A stretch of 64,000 bases of DNA from Henckelia pumila (Eukaryota > Streptophyta > Magnoliopsida > Lamiales > Gesneriaceae): NCBI RefSeq assembly GCF_033568475.1, contig NC_133121.1, positions 135,378,375-135,442,374 of the forward strand, in the 5' to 3' direction. The position numbers and the translations under genes are program-made. Shown here piece by piece: positions 10,849-24,175 of this stretch. How positions within the stretch are numbered: position 1 is the stretch's first letter; each line of letters begins with the position of its first letter. The notes beneath the pieces were generated by a model. It worked only from the letters and a program-made list of their open reading frames with translations. It searched no databases and was not told where the DNA came from.

Positions 10849-12397
10849 TAATATTCATAAACTATTTTTATAATTTTTTTAAAACAAAATTCGATGAATT
10901 CTGAGTTTTTTTTAAAAAAACAAAAATCATAATTTTATACAAACATCTTTATGGGATGAGATTAGCAGCTAGCCACCTGATGTGCACTTTTTGTGGGCAG
11001 CAATGTTGTATAGATGCCATAGAAGCTCGGAAACAAGTATGTGTGATTTCAGCGATTGATTCGTGCAAAGAGTGATATTTTTGAATTGCTTGAAGTCTTG
11101 AACCACAATGCAGTGAAAAAAGGGTCATTTACATATAACAATAAATGCTGATTCGTAGCCATAACTTATATATGCCCCCACCATGCCTCATGTCCTTATC
11201 GTTTGGATTACAAATGAATTTCATAGTAATGGCGGAGAAAAAAACAAGTCCATATTTCATATTTGACCTGGGTGGCTCTGTCTTTGCCATGAAAATTTCC
11301 ATTTTCTTTTAAGCTGCTAAACACTTTTTAGTTCCATTTAACTTTTTAGTTCCGTAATCAAATTTAAGATTCCAGAATACGACTCATCGTCAACAACTAT
11401 CGTCCTCAATTTTTTTAACTAAACAATTTTATAAAATATATCTATCACACACGCTCATATACTATACACTAGCCAACGAAGCACACACGCTGCATGTGTA
11501 ACATAATACATGAATATTTTATTAGACATGTACGTACATTATTGTACATATGATTTTATTTGAAAATATTTTGTGTTGTCACGGTATTTTAATTTTAATA
11601 TTATGATTTAAATGACTTAATAGTTAAAATTTATTGTAGAGGAACACTAAATTAAGAGAATATTTATGCAATAATATGTAACAAAATGATGGATGAGAGA
11701 TTGAGAAACGTGGGAGAAAATTGAGAGAATGATAAAGTTTTTCATATGAAATTATCATTTTGACTTTTTTGATAAAAAAAATAAATAGAAAAGACAACCA
11801 AAGATATATTAGTCCACCCACATTAATGATCAAAATCAGTTTTTCAATAAGATTCACCAATTATTAATAGTAAAAATATAATAAAGAAAAGAGATATTAT
11901 AGAAATATATCATATGAAAGATTATGTAAGAGATTATAGAAATATATTATGTCATCATTATCGAAATTTTTATAAAAGCTTTTGATAAATATCATCATAT
12001 AATAAAAATTGATGAACAAAAATATTGTAATCCAAGTAGAATCAGTTTTCTTTTTGTTCTCTTGTGCCATGAAAGAAATAATTGGAAGAGGAAATTTTTT
12101 ATTTTTATTTTATCGAATCCTCTATTCTGAAAATAAAATAGAATTCATTGTATATAAAAATAAGAAATACAGACAATCCATAATAAACAAATAAATAAAA
12201 AAGCAACAAAAGTAGCAAGCCATAAAAATATTGAAAATGGATTAATTTATGAACCCCAAGGCCACTCAAGTCCCAATCATTCGACCGCCTTACTTTTGCA
12301 TATTTCTATATCTTCAATTGCCAATTCCTCTTCACATCTCCGCTCTAGCCCTTCCCTTTGTCTCCTCCGCCGCCACTCCAATTTTTATCCACCGAAA
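10849..12397. other. Intergenic region and PDX1 upstream sequence
   Basis: AT-rich, with no supported gene before the PDX1 start. The last ~150 bp becomes pyrimidine-rich (tctcctccgccgccactcc), typical of a plant 5' leader, and probably contains the PDX1 transcription start and 5' UTR. No clear TATA box can be assigned. Confidence 0.45.
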
Positions 12398-13330
12398 ATG
12401 TCCGGAAGTGGAGTCGTCACCGTTTATGGCAACGGCGCTATCACGGAGACGGCGAAACAGTCTCCCTTCTCCGTCAAGGTTGGCCTTGCCCAGATGCTCC
12501 GCGGCGGCGTCATAATGGACGTCGTTAATGCCGAGCAAGCCCGTATCGCCGAGGAAGCTGGTGCGTGTGCTGTCATGGCCTTGGAACGCGTGCCGGCGGA
12601 TATCAGGTCTCAAGGTGGGGTGGCGCGTATGTCCGATCCGCAGCTGATTAAGGAGATTAAGCAGGCTGTCACCATCCCCGTCATGGCTAAGGCTCGAATT
12701 GGCCATTTCGTGGAGGCCCAGATCCTCGAAGCTATTGGAATCGACTATGTCGATGAATCCGAAGTGCTGACACCCGCCGACGATGAGAACCACATCAACA
12801 AGCACAACTTCCGCATCCCCTTCGTCTGCGGCTGCCGCAACCTCGGGGAGGCTCTGCGCCGCATCCGCGAGGGGGCTGCCATGATTCGCACCAAGGGGGA
12901 GGCTGGTACTGGGAACATCATCGAGGCGGTGCGCCACGTGCGCTCCGTGATGGGCGCGATCCGCGTCCTCCGCAACATGGACGATGACGAGGTCTTCACC
13001 TTCGCGAAGAAGATCCAGGCGCCGTACGACCTGGTGATGCAGACCAAGCAGCTGGGCAGGCTTCCCGTGGTCCACTTCGCCGCCGGTGGTGTCGCTACTC
13101 CCGCAGACGCAGCGCTGATGATGCAACTGGGATGCGACGGCGTATTCGTCGGGTCCGGCGTGTTCAAGAGCGGTGACCCAGCACTCCGTGCGCGTGCAAT
13201 TGTCCAAGCCGTGACCCACTACAGCGACCCGCAGGTTCTGGCCGATGTGAGCTGCGGCCTCGGTGAAGCTATGGTGGGGATCAACCTCAACGATGATAAG
13301 GTCGAGAGGTATGCCAATAGGTCCGACTGA
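12398..13330 (+). CDS. PDX1: PDX1, pyridoxal 5'-phosphate synthase catalytic subunit
   Basis: Lyase/synthase subunit of the de novo vitamin B6 pathway. It builds PLP from ribose 5-phosphate, glyceraldehyde 3-phosphate and ammonia supplied by the glutaminase partner PDX2, acting in the cytosol as a dodecamer. It is 310 residues and intronless, as in other plant PDX1 genes. The start is the ATG at 12398 ([15 protein letters not shown]), which matches the family N-terminus; an in-frame ATG at 12296 would add an unsupported leader. Catalytic residues are present at the family numbering: D41 ([14 protein letters not shown]), K98 ([11 protein letters not shown]) and K166 ([11 protein letters not shown]). 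The phosphate-binding loops [12 protein letters not shown] and [10 protein letters not shown] are also intact. Because both lysines are kept, it should be a catalytic PDX1.1/1.3-type copy and not a PDX1.2-type pseudoenzyme. The coding sequence is GC-rich compared with its flanks. Confidence 0.97.
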   Translation: MSGSGVVTVYGNGAITETAKQSPFSVKVGLAQMLRGGVIMDVVNAEQARIAEEAGACAVMALERVPADIRSQGGVARMSDPQLIKEIKQAVTIPVMAKARIGHFVEAQILEAIGIDYVDESEVLTPADDENHINKHNFRIPFVCGCRNLGEALRRIREGAAMIRTKGEAGTGNIIEAVRHVRSVMGAIRVLRNMDDDEVFTFAKKIQAPYDLVMQTKQLGRLPVVHFAAGGVATPADAALMMQLGCDGVFVGSGVFKSGDPALRARAIVQAVTHYSDPQVLADVSCGLGEAMVGINLNDDKVERYANRSD

Positions 13331-16300
13331 AAGTGGAAACGGATAAGAATCCACTCCTATTATTTTTGTCATGTTTTTCTTTCTTCTATTCTTAATGCTC
13401 TTTATACTCTTCATAAATCATAAGATACATATTATCATCAGCAATCGAAATTCTCTGAATATGTTTCCCTTTACTTGATGTATGTCCTGCAAAATGTTAT
13501 ATAAATGATGCATGATTTCGGACTTCGAGTAGAGACACTCTGTGCTTATTTATGCCTTTGCTTCATTATCCCCTCAAAAGTTACCATGAAACTATGTACA
13601 ATCTTCTGGTATGATGGTTACATTCGTATCGAATCATTTGAAATTTTTCTAGGTGCCCTTTGGTGGGGTTAACTATTCCGGTGTCTTATGGTCTGTAATC
13701 CGTGCTTAGGAATTTAGTGTTCGAGTTTGGAACTATGCATAAAAAATATATAAATGCCTTTCAAAATGAGCAGCCAGAGGGATTGTTAGTTTTGTCATAT
13801 TTTGCAAGAACTTGTGAGGAGATGAGGTTATGAAGCTAAATTAGCCTTACCATAAGTGGAGGTGGTTCATTGCTATGCTTCTTCAAATTCATAATAAATA
13901 TGACCATATATGGGATTTGTGCTCTAAAACTCAGTTGGTGTCATTGACTTATGTTGAGGTTTGGTCGATCCAATTGGTTTAGTAGATATCTGGAAAGTTG
14001 GCGCGACTCTTTTTCGCCTTTGTAAGTAGAGGTGGTAGAACCTTGAAGTAGATGTCGAAATCTTTAATTGGGAAGAAGATAGATTGATTACTCATGGTCG
14101 ATAGAGCATTGGTTTTTGGATTTTTTTTGGATGGTGCTGATGAGAATCGATATCCACATCCTTGGTCACTCCAGCCTTTAAAAACTGTGAGGTTTAATGT
14201 CGTTGTATCACTGGATTGTCAGCCAACACTCATATTCCAATGGAAATGGTTCTCGGAAGTTGGTACACCAATACGGTAATCTTGTCGTGTCGTCGCTGCT
14301 GCGAGTGTATCATACCACTCGGGGTGTAGATGAACATAATCAAAAAACGATGTCGAATATCGCGGTATATCTATCTGGTAGACTGGTGTCCCTTTCTTTG
14401 TGCTTGTTCTATCTAGGCGTCCGTGCTTGTTCTATCTAGGCAAAAATTCAACCTTGCAATAGGTCAAACTAATGAATAATGTGATTTGCATAAGATACTG
14501 CCTTTCGTATTAAAATATAATTCTATGTTACAGCCTACAATCAAGATTCTCGAGCACGGAGCCTAAGATATACGTGGAAGGAAATAAGTGAATTTATATC
14601 CAGTCCAAATGCATTTTTTTTATTAGGACGATTACATAATATAATCACAAACCAGTTGAAGTTGGGATAATGATAGTGCGATTCGGTTTGGTTGGATAGT
14701 TTAGTGATCTATGTATAATTTATCTTATACAATATCGTTTTTCTCGTCATATTATTTATCAATTCATTAATTATTCATCTTATATAATCAAATCATTAAT
14801 TATTTATCTTACATTAATTAAATTAATATACTTGGATTAGACAATATAATATAATCAATGTTATATTAATAATCAAATCAAATCAATGTTCGGTTCAGAA
14901 GGATGATTAATTAATAATATAAGGATTTTAAATTTTATATTTTAATCTAAATTATTATATTATTTTTTATAAATAATATTATTTATATTTTATTTATTAT
15001 TAAAAAACAAAATAATAATTTATTATTTTTTATATAAAATTTAATCAATCAAATCAAATATTATTATTTATTTATTTTTTTATTATATTATATTACTTAT
15101 ATATGTATTAAACAATACCTATCGCCAAAATTACTCTCAATAGAAAAAAGTGCTGCTAGGGAACTCATCAATAATTAGTGAGAAATATGAATGCGCCGCC
15201 GAACAATATAATTTCGAACATTTGTTTATACTTGTATTATCTCGTCCGACCAAGACCTAACAACTTATCTCTATATTTGTAAAGCTTAAAACGATATAAA
15301 TGAATATATTTTTACATATCAAACAAATTGTATATATTTATTTTTTTTATTTATAAAATATAATATAAAAATATATATATCCGCATCTCCTTTAAACGTT
15401 TGCGGTTGAAGAACTATTTGATCAATCAACAATAATAAGAACTACTTTGTTTTTGTTTTTTCCCCATGTTTGTATCAATTAAAATTGGAAATATCAAAAT
15501 ATAGTGTAAATATAATTGTAAGACGAATCTAATAGGTCTAACCCGTTAAATTTCAGATATAGGCCGGATAGGATGTTTAGTTTTAACAGAATAATATATA
15601 TACGTGTTCTTCTAAATTTTATCGAGTTGGGTCTCAGGTCATAGTGAGCCCGAGCCATTACCATCTTTACTCGAAGAAGAACAAAACAAGGCAACAATTT
15701 CGGATCCCACCCAAGGGAGCGAAATGAGCAGGATTTACAGCCACGCTATACGTGATAAATGCTAACATTTCTCGGGAAATTTCATGCCACTTTCAGGCTT
15801 GTACCAGAAGAATACATCTAAAGATGAATATTTATGCTCACGGTTGAGGTTTCACTGAAAAAATATGAAGCCCGCGTGTATTTATAAATATCCATCTTTA
15901 TATGAATTCTTAGCGCAATGTCAGTCGGATATTATCTCATCTACACTGCTTCTCGACCACGTCCAGTTCACAACAAGTGACTATGGAGCCAAAAAAGGAA
16001 CAAAAAATCAGAGATTATTACTGCGGCGGGCTAAATCAATTTGTCAGAATAAGCTTAGCGTTTATTCCCAAAGCTCAACAGGCTGATACTTTCCTTCGTT
16101 TATAGCAGAATTTGAAAAGGTCCTCACTGTGGTTCCCATCAGTGACTCCTACAGGGCACTCCGGTGCTGAAACAGTATCCGGGAAAGGAGTCCAGTTTAC
16201 ACGAGCTTCTTGATCCGCCTGTGCATGCAACTCGCGTCAAAACTTCCATAACAAAACGAAACTTCAAAGATGACGAGAATCAAGAAAAATGGTTCAGAAT

Positions 16301-16892
16301 ATTATCAAGTACCAGGATAGCCACCGGAGCCGACCCATGATCATTCATGTTGTCACTACCACTTGTGATGCTGAGTACAAGAAGCACGAAAAATCAGGAC
16401 TAAAGCTACATCTCACACTTAAAGTTCAAGAATACCAAGTGCATATATGACAATTGAGCTGCACTAGAGACTTGTTAACGAAGACAAAAGTGTTTCATGT
16501 GTTTGATGGTCTGCCCCTATATTCATACCAGTTGCCTTTGAGATTAAGATCAAAGATTCATTCGTAATTTAGTCCTACCAAGAACTCTAGTTACCTAAAT
16601 CTCTAAGAAAAAAATAATAATCATTTTAAAGGTAGTACCCAACTCCTTTCCAAATTTACCAGTAGAACAAGCGCATGAACCCACGATATCAAAACCGAGA
16701 ATGTGCACTTTGTTTAATAAAATAGAAAACGTCATTTTTCAAAATCTAATAGCTCAAACGATGACATGAACCACAAAAAATATAACTAGAAGCAAGAGTT
16801 ATGAAAAGTTGCTAAAAACAAAATTATAACGGAGCATAATTGTCAAAACAAGTCAAGCTATGTACTTTTAACCAAAAATAAAGTGAATTGCA
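13331..16892. other. Region between the convergent PDX1 and IDM1-like genes
   Basis: Holds the PDX1 3' UTR (first few hundred bp) and, on the other strand, the IDM1-like 3' UTR; a minus-strand AATAAA sits near 16060. A 19-bp segment gtgcttgttctatctaggc is repeated at 14400-14418 and 14423-14441. About 14640-15120 is extremely AT-rich with tandem attaatta-type blocks. No protein-coding gene or tRNA is supported; the short open frames around 14094-14439 and 15865-16086 have no recognisable domains. Confidence 0.45.
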
Positions 16893-19800
16893 TTACCATG
16901 TACATCCTTGATCCACAGTTTCATTCTTCTCGACTCTGTCATTTTGTAAAACTTCAGAAACGGAACTATTGGCATCCAACTCGGTGACATTTTTGCTTGC
17001 ATGGTCACTCATTTTTTCCCAAGTTTCTGCAGAAAGATGTATCTCAGATTCTCTGAATAGAAGATGCACACTCTTAAACTAAGTAATACGGGATTTTTAA
17101 GTACCTGTTAGTTGGCTTAACTTGGAAGAGCCACTTCTTAAAAGTTTCTGGCAAATAACTGTGCCCTGAAAATCTAAGAAGATATTGTCAAGAAAGTTTA
17201 ATCGATCAGATTCACTCATCACGGAGAATCCAAATGAAGTGGTCCAAGTGTTAAGAACAGCAGGAACGGCTGGCAAAACGAGCCTCTCCACTCCCAACTC
17301 GACGAGTTTCTGTAGAAAGAGTTGGTGAATATTATTAGCAAAGTAAGTGGGGAGAAGACAACAAAACAGAAGGGCCTAAATAGCAAAAGAAATACTGCAC
17401 CTTCTCAAGTACATTCATCAAAAGGCGACACATTCCAAGTCTACGATACTTAAACCGTGTCGCAATCAGTGGGACTTCTGCCACTTTTTTGCCATGGATC
17501 CTGGAGTCAAACAAAATAACAAATTCAGAGTTACTTTAACATATCGAATAAGAAGAATATAATTCAATAATATGCTACCACACAATACCTCACATTGGCT
17601 GCAGAAATCAATTCATCTTTGTTCTCCACTAGTACAGTATAAAAACCTTGAAAGTTTAAACGCTTGAGCTTTGACCTGCAATATCAGATAAAGCATTAAT
17701 TTTATGCAATATAGTGCACCGTGCATAACCTCAAGGCACCGGAATCAGTATATATTCAACATAATTTCTGCGCAATGATCTATTGGAGCATATATATTAC
17801 ATCCGCATGAAATCTCACCTGCTACTAAAGATCAGGTCTTTCATCAGATCCCGTTTACTACCAGGCTCTCTGACTGGTTCAAAACATTCATGCATCACAT
17901 TGAGAGCAACATTGAGTCTGCTGTACTCCTCAATGTCAGATGCATTATAACAAGTAGAATCTGTTCCATTGTATTTTATTAAGGTCCACGTCAAATTTTC
18001 GGAACCCAAAGAAATAGGCTTTCCCAAGATCTCATTCAAACCACAAAATATCTGCAGAAACAGAGAATGAATTTAAAAGTATTCATTAGAGTATTTAACA
18101 GAACATGAGTCATTTTCAGCAATTTATGAATCAAATACAGCAAATTAGGCACCTGTTCACATGAATCTTGGCAGAACCAATGTCCGTCAGGATAAGTATC
18201 AAGCTTTATAGTCCCTTTATCTCTGAGGCACCCAGTATGATCTACATGAAAATGATAATCAGGGTATGATGTAAGCTCGCCTGAATTGGCATCTTTATTG
18301 TGCAAGTACAGGAATGTTACAACAAACCATAAAGCGAACTTACATTGGTGCTCACACTGACTACATATGAGAAACGAGGAATCTGCAAATTGTTCATCGG
18401 TTTTGGCAAATCTTCCCTGGCCACAAGTTCCGCAACAGCAGGATGGGCAGAACCAATCACCATCTGGAACTTCCTGAGAATCATAAAACTGAATTTAGCT
18501 ATACTCAATCACGTTTTATAGAAATAAAACGATGAAGGGTTGATGTTAAATGTGAGATGATTCTATAGGAGAAATACCTTTAAACCAAGGCAATGAGCAT
18601 GGAAAGATGATGGGCACTGATCGCATAAAAGTAGCTCTCCTCCATAGTGACAGACAGAACATATGCAGTCGTTTTTTCTGGTGTGCCGCTTTGCCTTCTT
18701 TTTACTATTCGATTCTGGCCTCAAACTTCGGTTACTATTACATTGTTTCAGTTGCAACCCACACTCCTGCAAAGACATTCCATTCTCCAAGAAAATATTA
18801 GCAGCAGGTCGGTGACATGTGCTTCCAGCATGTGCCTCAAATGTACTCATAGCAAAGATCTTATTGCAACAACTACATTTGATCCCTTCACGAGTTATTC
18901 TGCCTTCAGCCATTGAAGGCCCATCTCTCCGACCACGATATTGAACTTTTGCTCTCGGCAAAACCATATTATTGTCGATCAACCGCGACAAAGGGGTTTG
19001 AGGAGTTTGGCGAAAGAAAGATGCAGCTAATCCCTCAACTCTTTTACTTGACGAAGATATTGAGGTTGAATCTACTTCCTTATCTCTTCTTTCTTCCATT
19101 AATGAATGAGATTTCCTTCCTCTCTTGAACAATCTGAAACCTTCAACACGACGTGGTTTATCATGCTTCCTCTTCTTCTGCTGGACTCTGGTTTTATGAG
19201 ATTCACCACCAAATGATGGAACATGCCCTTTCACAGTAGGTTTATCAAAGGACTTATTCGGTAGCTTCTCAAACGTGCCATTCAACAATGGGACATTTCC
19301 CTGACACTCAATGGCAATCGATGGAAGGGCAAGGGCACCACTTTCAATACACCATTTGCAGGCTGACCGCAGAGAATAAAATATTTTTCCTCCAGGTGAG
19401 GTGTACCGTAATTCTCTATGGTTTCCTTTTGGATGATAAAAAAAAGACCACCCAAGAGCACACAAGTGTTTTTTTACTTGAAGGGCTTTTAATTTTACGT
19501 TCCTATTTGAGCCACCGTGGAAACTTTTATCCTTATATCGTATAAAATAATAATCACTTACTGCTTCTGGGCAGTATTCAGGTTCATTGATTATCATATC
19601 AGGAGTGCCAAATTCGGACAACTCACTCAAAGATTGGCACTTTTTACCCAGTGGAAATAAAAGAGCCTCCTCTTGAGAACTTTCCACAGGTTTTTTACTG
19701 TACTTAGATGTCAGTGAAAGCACTACAGATTCAGGTGTCAACTCCTGATAATCATGTTTAAAATTTAGACAAACCTTACGAAGTGAGTAGAACAATTCTC

Positions 19801-21795
19801 CGTTAGGGGAATGATAACGTACCCTCTGCCTCCCCTTATCATTTGCAGACATAATCTTCCAGCCCAAATGCAATAGATGTTTCCTAGCATTTGATATATC
19901 AGGACTTTGAGGTATTCGGTTCAGCCTATACATCTCAGTGCACTTATCAATGGCATCGGGACAGAACTCAGCTCCAGGAACCAAGCCAGGCATGGCTGAC
20001 TGCCACTCAAGCCTCGTCTTCTGCATCGAAATACTGAGCTCTAAAGAATGTGAACTTAGATCAGTACCTAGAGCTACTCTGTTGTTTGAGTCATCTAGAT
20101 TTTGAGATAAAATTTTCAGAGCAGGAGTAGGAGTAGAAACAGTTATGGATTGTTCATTAACGAGCTTGGTAGAGATATGTTCTAAGTCAATCTGAACTGC
20201 AAGTTCTTGGTCCTGACTGAGGAATGCATCATCTAGACCAAAAGCTGGCAGCATTCCTTTACCACCCAGCTGGCATGCACTTTCAGTGGACGGATCTTCA
20301 AGAGAATTATGGAAAAGTTGTTTAGATTTCGGAACAGCATCAAAAGCTGCTTCAGAAAAAGTCGACAATGAATATCCTGGCTCTGCATTGTCCCGGGAAG
20401 AGTTTATATCTTTCAAAAGATGGTTGACGACTTTCACAAAATTATCACGTAAAACCCCTTGCACCATTTCTTGCCAAACGGACTGTACACAACAAGTCCA
20501 CTCTTTGAGCTTTTCAAAGCCACTCCTCCCCCTGACTTCATACCAAATTTGCTTCACAGAAACGGGCAGAGGCCCATCCCGTTCGAATTCCTCTATCAGT
20601 TCAAGAAACAGCCAGTTACCCCGAGGTTTCCATTCTTCAGTAACCTCATCCCAGTCTTGACTGATGCGCAACTTATCAATGCTTCCGACCATTTCATCAC
20701 CCATATCAGGGAAAAATATCCTCCGCTGCATGTTTCCATCTACATGGTCAAATATCACACCTTCCCACCATGCATCCTCGTAAAAAAAGTCGACACACTG
20801 TCCATAGTGTAGAAACCACGGCTCTGGAACACAAGAAGGTGGCAAAGGCCTTATCACCCCTCGATAATCATCTGATTTCACAATTTTGCCAGTGACAACG
20901 CCAGAAACTACAAGAGACACCTCCACATGTTCTACCAAATTATCCGAACCGTCATCACAGAGAATGTGCTCAAACCGAACTGTACGAGCTGAATCGTGGC
21001 AACAAATCACTGTCGCAGGGTGCCATGAGCCCAGACACCCCTCCTCCAGACTCCTCACCTGCACATAAATCGCCACGCTAAACAAAAATAACCCAAACCC
21101 AAAAAGAGACGGCAAATACAAAATCAAAGAAGTAGACTTTGGAAAAAATGCTATCACCGAACACTAGGGGCATATTTATTCAGACAATCACGACAAATAT
21201 TTGTAATTTGCTACCGAAAATAGGAGAACAGTTGATGGAATCCATGCAATTAATTTCTAAAATAAGCTATGCATGATCAAATGGCCCAAATCAAGAAAAT
21301 AATCTAATACATTCAATCCCCTTTGATTCCTTAAATCCGTCATATCTCACTTCCCCCTTGCATGAAAACCAAAACAAAACTCACATGCAACCCAAAATTT
21401 CACAAGACATTTTCGTCGTATAAAGTGAATTACAAAAGGAGTGGGTGACCTGGGAGACAATACAATGCAGGTGAAATCAAGAAACGATAACGCACAATTA
21501 AACTACTCCATCACTAGCTCTGAAAAAAAACACAACGAACGAGGAAATTTCGAAAAAGTTAATCTTTTTCGATCAAAAGAACCCAGACAATCACAATCTA
21601 TCGCATACCCAGATAAAAACAAGATCACTCTGCCATCGCTCGATAATAACAACGAGAAGAAAAAGAAAAAGAAAAAGAAAAAGAAAAAGGAAACAGATTA
21701 TAGGACACTACCTCAACTTTTTCATGCACAAGAAGTTTTCCGTGATTGTTTACCACCGTTCTTCCGCACTCCGATTGCTGAAAATCCGCCGCCAT
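16893..21795 (-). CDS. IDM1: IDM1/ROS4-like PHD-finger histone acetyltransferase, nine exons
   Basis: Nuclear histone H3 acetyltransferase family. In Arabidopsis IDM1 marks methylated loci so that ROS1 can demethylate them. Exons: 21795-21712, 21058-18578, 18473-18344, 18241-18153, 18051-17819, 17675-17589, 17500-17401, 17309-17105 and 17050-16893. All junctions are GT-AG with matching phases, giving 1188 residues, the family length. Domains in order: Agenet/Tudor-like N-terminus (VEVRSLEEGCLGSWHPATV; FFYEDAWWEGVIFDHVDG); two MBD-like repeats (KHLLHLGWKIM..., KHLCALGWSFFYHP...RYTSPGGKIFYSLR); a TIFY-binding Cys segment (IKCSCCNKIFAMSTFEAHAG); a PHD finger (CSVCHYGGELLLCDQCPSSF, completed by exon 3); a second Cys-rich part (CSQCEHQYHTGCL); then a GNAT fold with the acetyl-CoA loop FKYRRLGMCRLLM in exon 7. 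The start MAADFQQSE gives a seamless exon 1/2 join at HEKVE-VRSLEEG. Confidence 0.93.
21657..21690. repeat. (GAAAAA)n microsatellite in IDM1-like intron 1
   Basis: Five to six GAAAAA units immediately inside the first intron, 20-55 bp past the donor at 21711. On the transcribed strand this is a (TTTTTC)n polypyrimidine run. Confidence 0.8.
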
Positions 21796-23214
21796 TGCAA
21801 AAATTTTTTTCCCCTTTCGTGGTTCGTTGTGAGAATCGGCACTATATGAGGAGTACGAGTTTGATCGGAGTAAATTGCAGTGTGCCACCCCGGTAAATCA
21901 GAGTCTTGATTTTTACTACCCCAGGGTTAAATATTTTTTGGGTAGGGATTAAATTTTAATTTTAATATAATGATAATATATTATATATAACTGATAATTT
22001 TATTCAGAGTAAAATATATGAAAATATTAGTTTTTGTTTAAAAAATCGCCCAATAATTTGTTTTCCTATAATTTCAGGTCTCCAAATTATATTTATCAAA
22101 AAAAAAAAAAAAAAAATCAAAAAGGAAAATTATATGATATCTGGGGATTTGAACAACTTGGGTTCCAAGAAAAAATATGATTTGAGATCCGCTGCCCAAC
22201 AGATATGTGCCACGTAATTCGCGTGAAATTTATTGACCTTTTCCTATCTGACCGAATTCCTTGTTTATTTTTTTTATTACTCCTTGTCTCGTTCATTTTG
22301 TGTTTCACGCAATTAAAAAAGCGTTTAGAAAAGTAATATTTGTAAAATAATTTTTCATTTTACTCTCGTTTAATGAAATTTTTAATAAAATAAAATGATT
22401 ATATAAATAATTAATGATTTTAATTTATTAAATTAAAGTGATAAAAAAATAAGAAATGTAACATTAAATATGAAAATTAGACCATAAATGGTATATATAT
22501 ATAAAATAATGTAAATTAGTGGTGCGGAAATTATAATAAAAAGTTGTCATGATACACAGGAAGAATGGAAAATACCAATAATTTGATCAATGTTCAATAG
22601 TTCGATTTATCTTATTAATATCTAATTGGGTAAGTCTGTTGAACAAGACTTTTCTAGTGTGGTTTACTTGGTGTATTTTGCATGCTATTGTTTATTCCGG
22701 GATCTAGTACTTAGTGCATACGAAAATACAATGATGGCAGATTCTCACGGAAATAATAAATAAATAAATAAAATAACGACGATAAGAATGAATGATAGAA
22801 TTTAATCAATCAATTTTCTAAATTTTGGCTCATTATTATTTAATACTTGATAGGGATACACTTCAACTAATAATGAAGCTGTATTAGATACTTAAATTCA
22901 ACAAAACAATTCAAAGATTGCAAAACAAAACTCACTAAAAAAGAATACCAATTAAATCCGTGCCCTATTTAATCCGCAATCATTTTATTTATGAAGTTGA
23001 ATGATATGTGGTAACAGGCAATTGTGTGGTTTTTTTTTTTTTAATGATATGTGGTAACGGACAATTGTGTGTGTGTGTGTGTGTTTTTTTTAATTTGAGT
23101 TGTGTATCATTTGTGCGAGGAATTTAATTTTTATAAGAAATTTTTCGGGTTTAATAATTGTCATGCTAGGACAATGATTCATATGTAACGCGCGCGGTTT
23201 AAAAAATTTAACCG
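21796..23214. other. IDM1-like promoter side and AT-rich intergenic DNA
   Basis: The first ~100 bp is the likely 5' UTR of the IDM1-like gene. The rest is AT-rich. A local duplication gatatgtggtaac followed by caattgtgtg occurs at about 23003 and 23046, with a (GT)n tail at about 23066-23083. No gene is seen. Confidence 0.4.
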
Positions 23215-24175
23215 AAAGTAAAGTTTTCTCTACGGCGTGTTGCGAGAGATTGTATTCCGCGCCGTCAAAACTTACGCGGTCGGAACATTGATGTACCGTC
23301 TTCATGTTGTGTTGTTTGTGGATCCATGAGCGAAAATACTTGGCATCTCTTTATTGTTGATTGTCCATATGCGCAGACCTGTTGGAGGGTGGCATGCAAA
23401 TCTGCAAAATCTTGTGAACAACTGTGAAAGTAGCTCAGAATAATTTCCACAATGGTTATTTCGATGCTTCGAACGATGCTCCCCTCAAGAGGCCAACTTT
23501 CTAGCTATGATCTTATGGAGTATATATATGGAAATCTCGAAATGAGAAACTCTGGAATATATGGCGTCGAGATTAATCCAGCAAACGTCAATATATGCCT
23601 AGCAGCCAATCTGCTCCATCAATGGAGTATGTCCAGAAAAGATATCCATCTACGCAACAACAATCGGCAAGTGTTACTACAGGAAATTAATCTTAAATGG
23701 GAACGACCATGCCATCGCGGGTGCAGCAATCATTAGAGATTCTGATGGAGAATTTATGATGTGCCGAATTATCAAACACCAAGGACTGATCGAGGTTCGA
23801 GAATGTGAGGCAAGGGCATTGCTTGAAGCTCTACGTTGGGCGGTATCAATGGAGCTACGATATGTCATATTCGAAACAGATTCAAAATCCGTAACCGATG
23901 CCATTCATTCAAATAGATTGGATCATAGCGAGTTTGGAACACTTATTGCAGACTGCCGCAAGCTTCTCTCAAAAGAACTAAACTACAGAGTTTGGGTCGT
24001 TAGATGACAAGCGAATGTGGTCGCTCATCATTAACTAGAGCGACCAATTCTTATGCTAGTCCTTGTGTTTTTTTATAACGCTCCTTCTATTATTTGTAAT
24101 TTTATGCTTCAGGATTGTAATGACTCTACTTTAGTTCAATGAAGCTTTTGATTTGGATGTCAAAAAAAATAAAAA
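23215..24175 (+). mobile_element. LINE (L1-type) 3' remnant with zf-RVT and RNase H
   Basis: A zinc-knuckle of the zf-RVT type (CCVVCGSMSENTWHL, then VDCPYAQTCWRVAC) lies at about 23295-23430. It is followed, in other frames, by an RNase H-like domain (AGAAIIRDSDGEF, ECEARALLEALRWAV, FETDSKSVTDAIH) at about 23700-24005. Stops separate the parts. The 3' flank ends in an A-rich tail near 24160-24180 (gatgtcaaaaaaaataaaa), as expected for target-primed insertion. It is a truncated, inactive non-LTR retrotransposon. Confidence 0.8.

Noticed and set aside
12296-12397. Upstream in-frame start that would add 34 residues to PDX1
   Set aside because: The family N-terminus is MSGSG..., and the added leader (Ser/His-rich) has no counterpart; the region reads better as 5' UTR.
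12332-13414. 360-codon open frame on the minus strand opposite PDX1
   Set aside because: It is an antisense shadow of the GC-rich PDX1 coding region; the plus strand encodes a complete conserved PDX1 with catalytic residues in place.
14094-14439. Two overlapping short plus-strand frames as small genes
   Set aside because: No domain, no splice-supported extension and no paralogue in the window; kept only as intergenic.
21441-21896. 151-codon plus-strand frame near the IDM1-like start
   Set aside because: Low-complexity lysine run from the GAAAAA microsatellite; overlaps exon 1 and intron 1 of the opposite gene.
23756-24007. RNase H-like frame as a domesticated host gene
   Set aside because: It follows a zf-RVT segment in another frame and ends in a LINE-type A-rich tail, so it is a retrotransposon relic.
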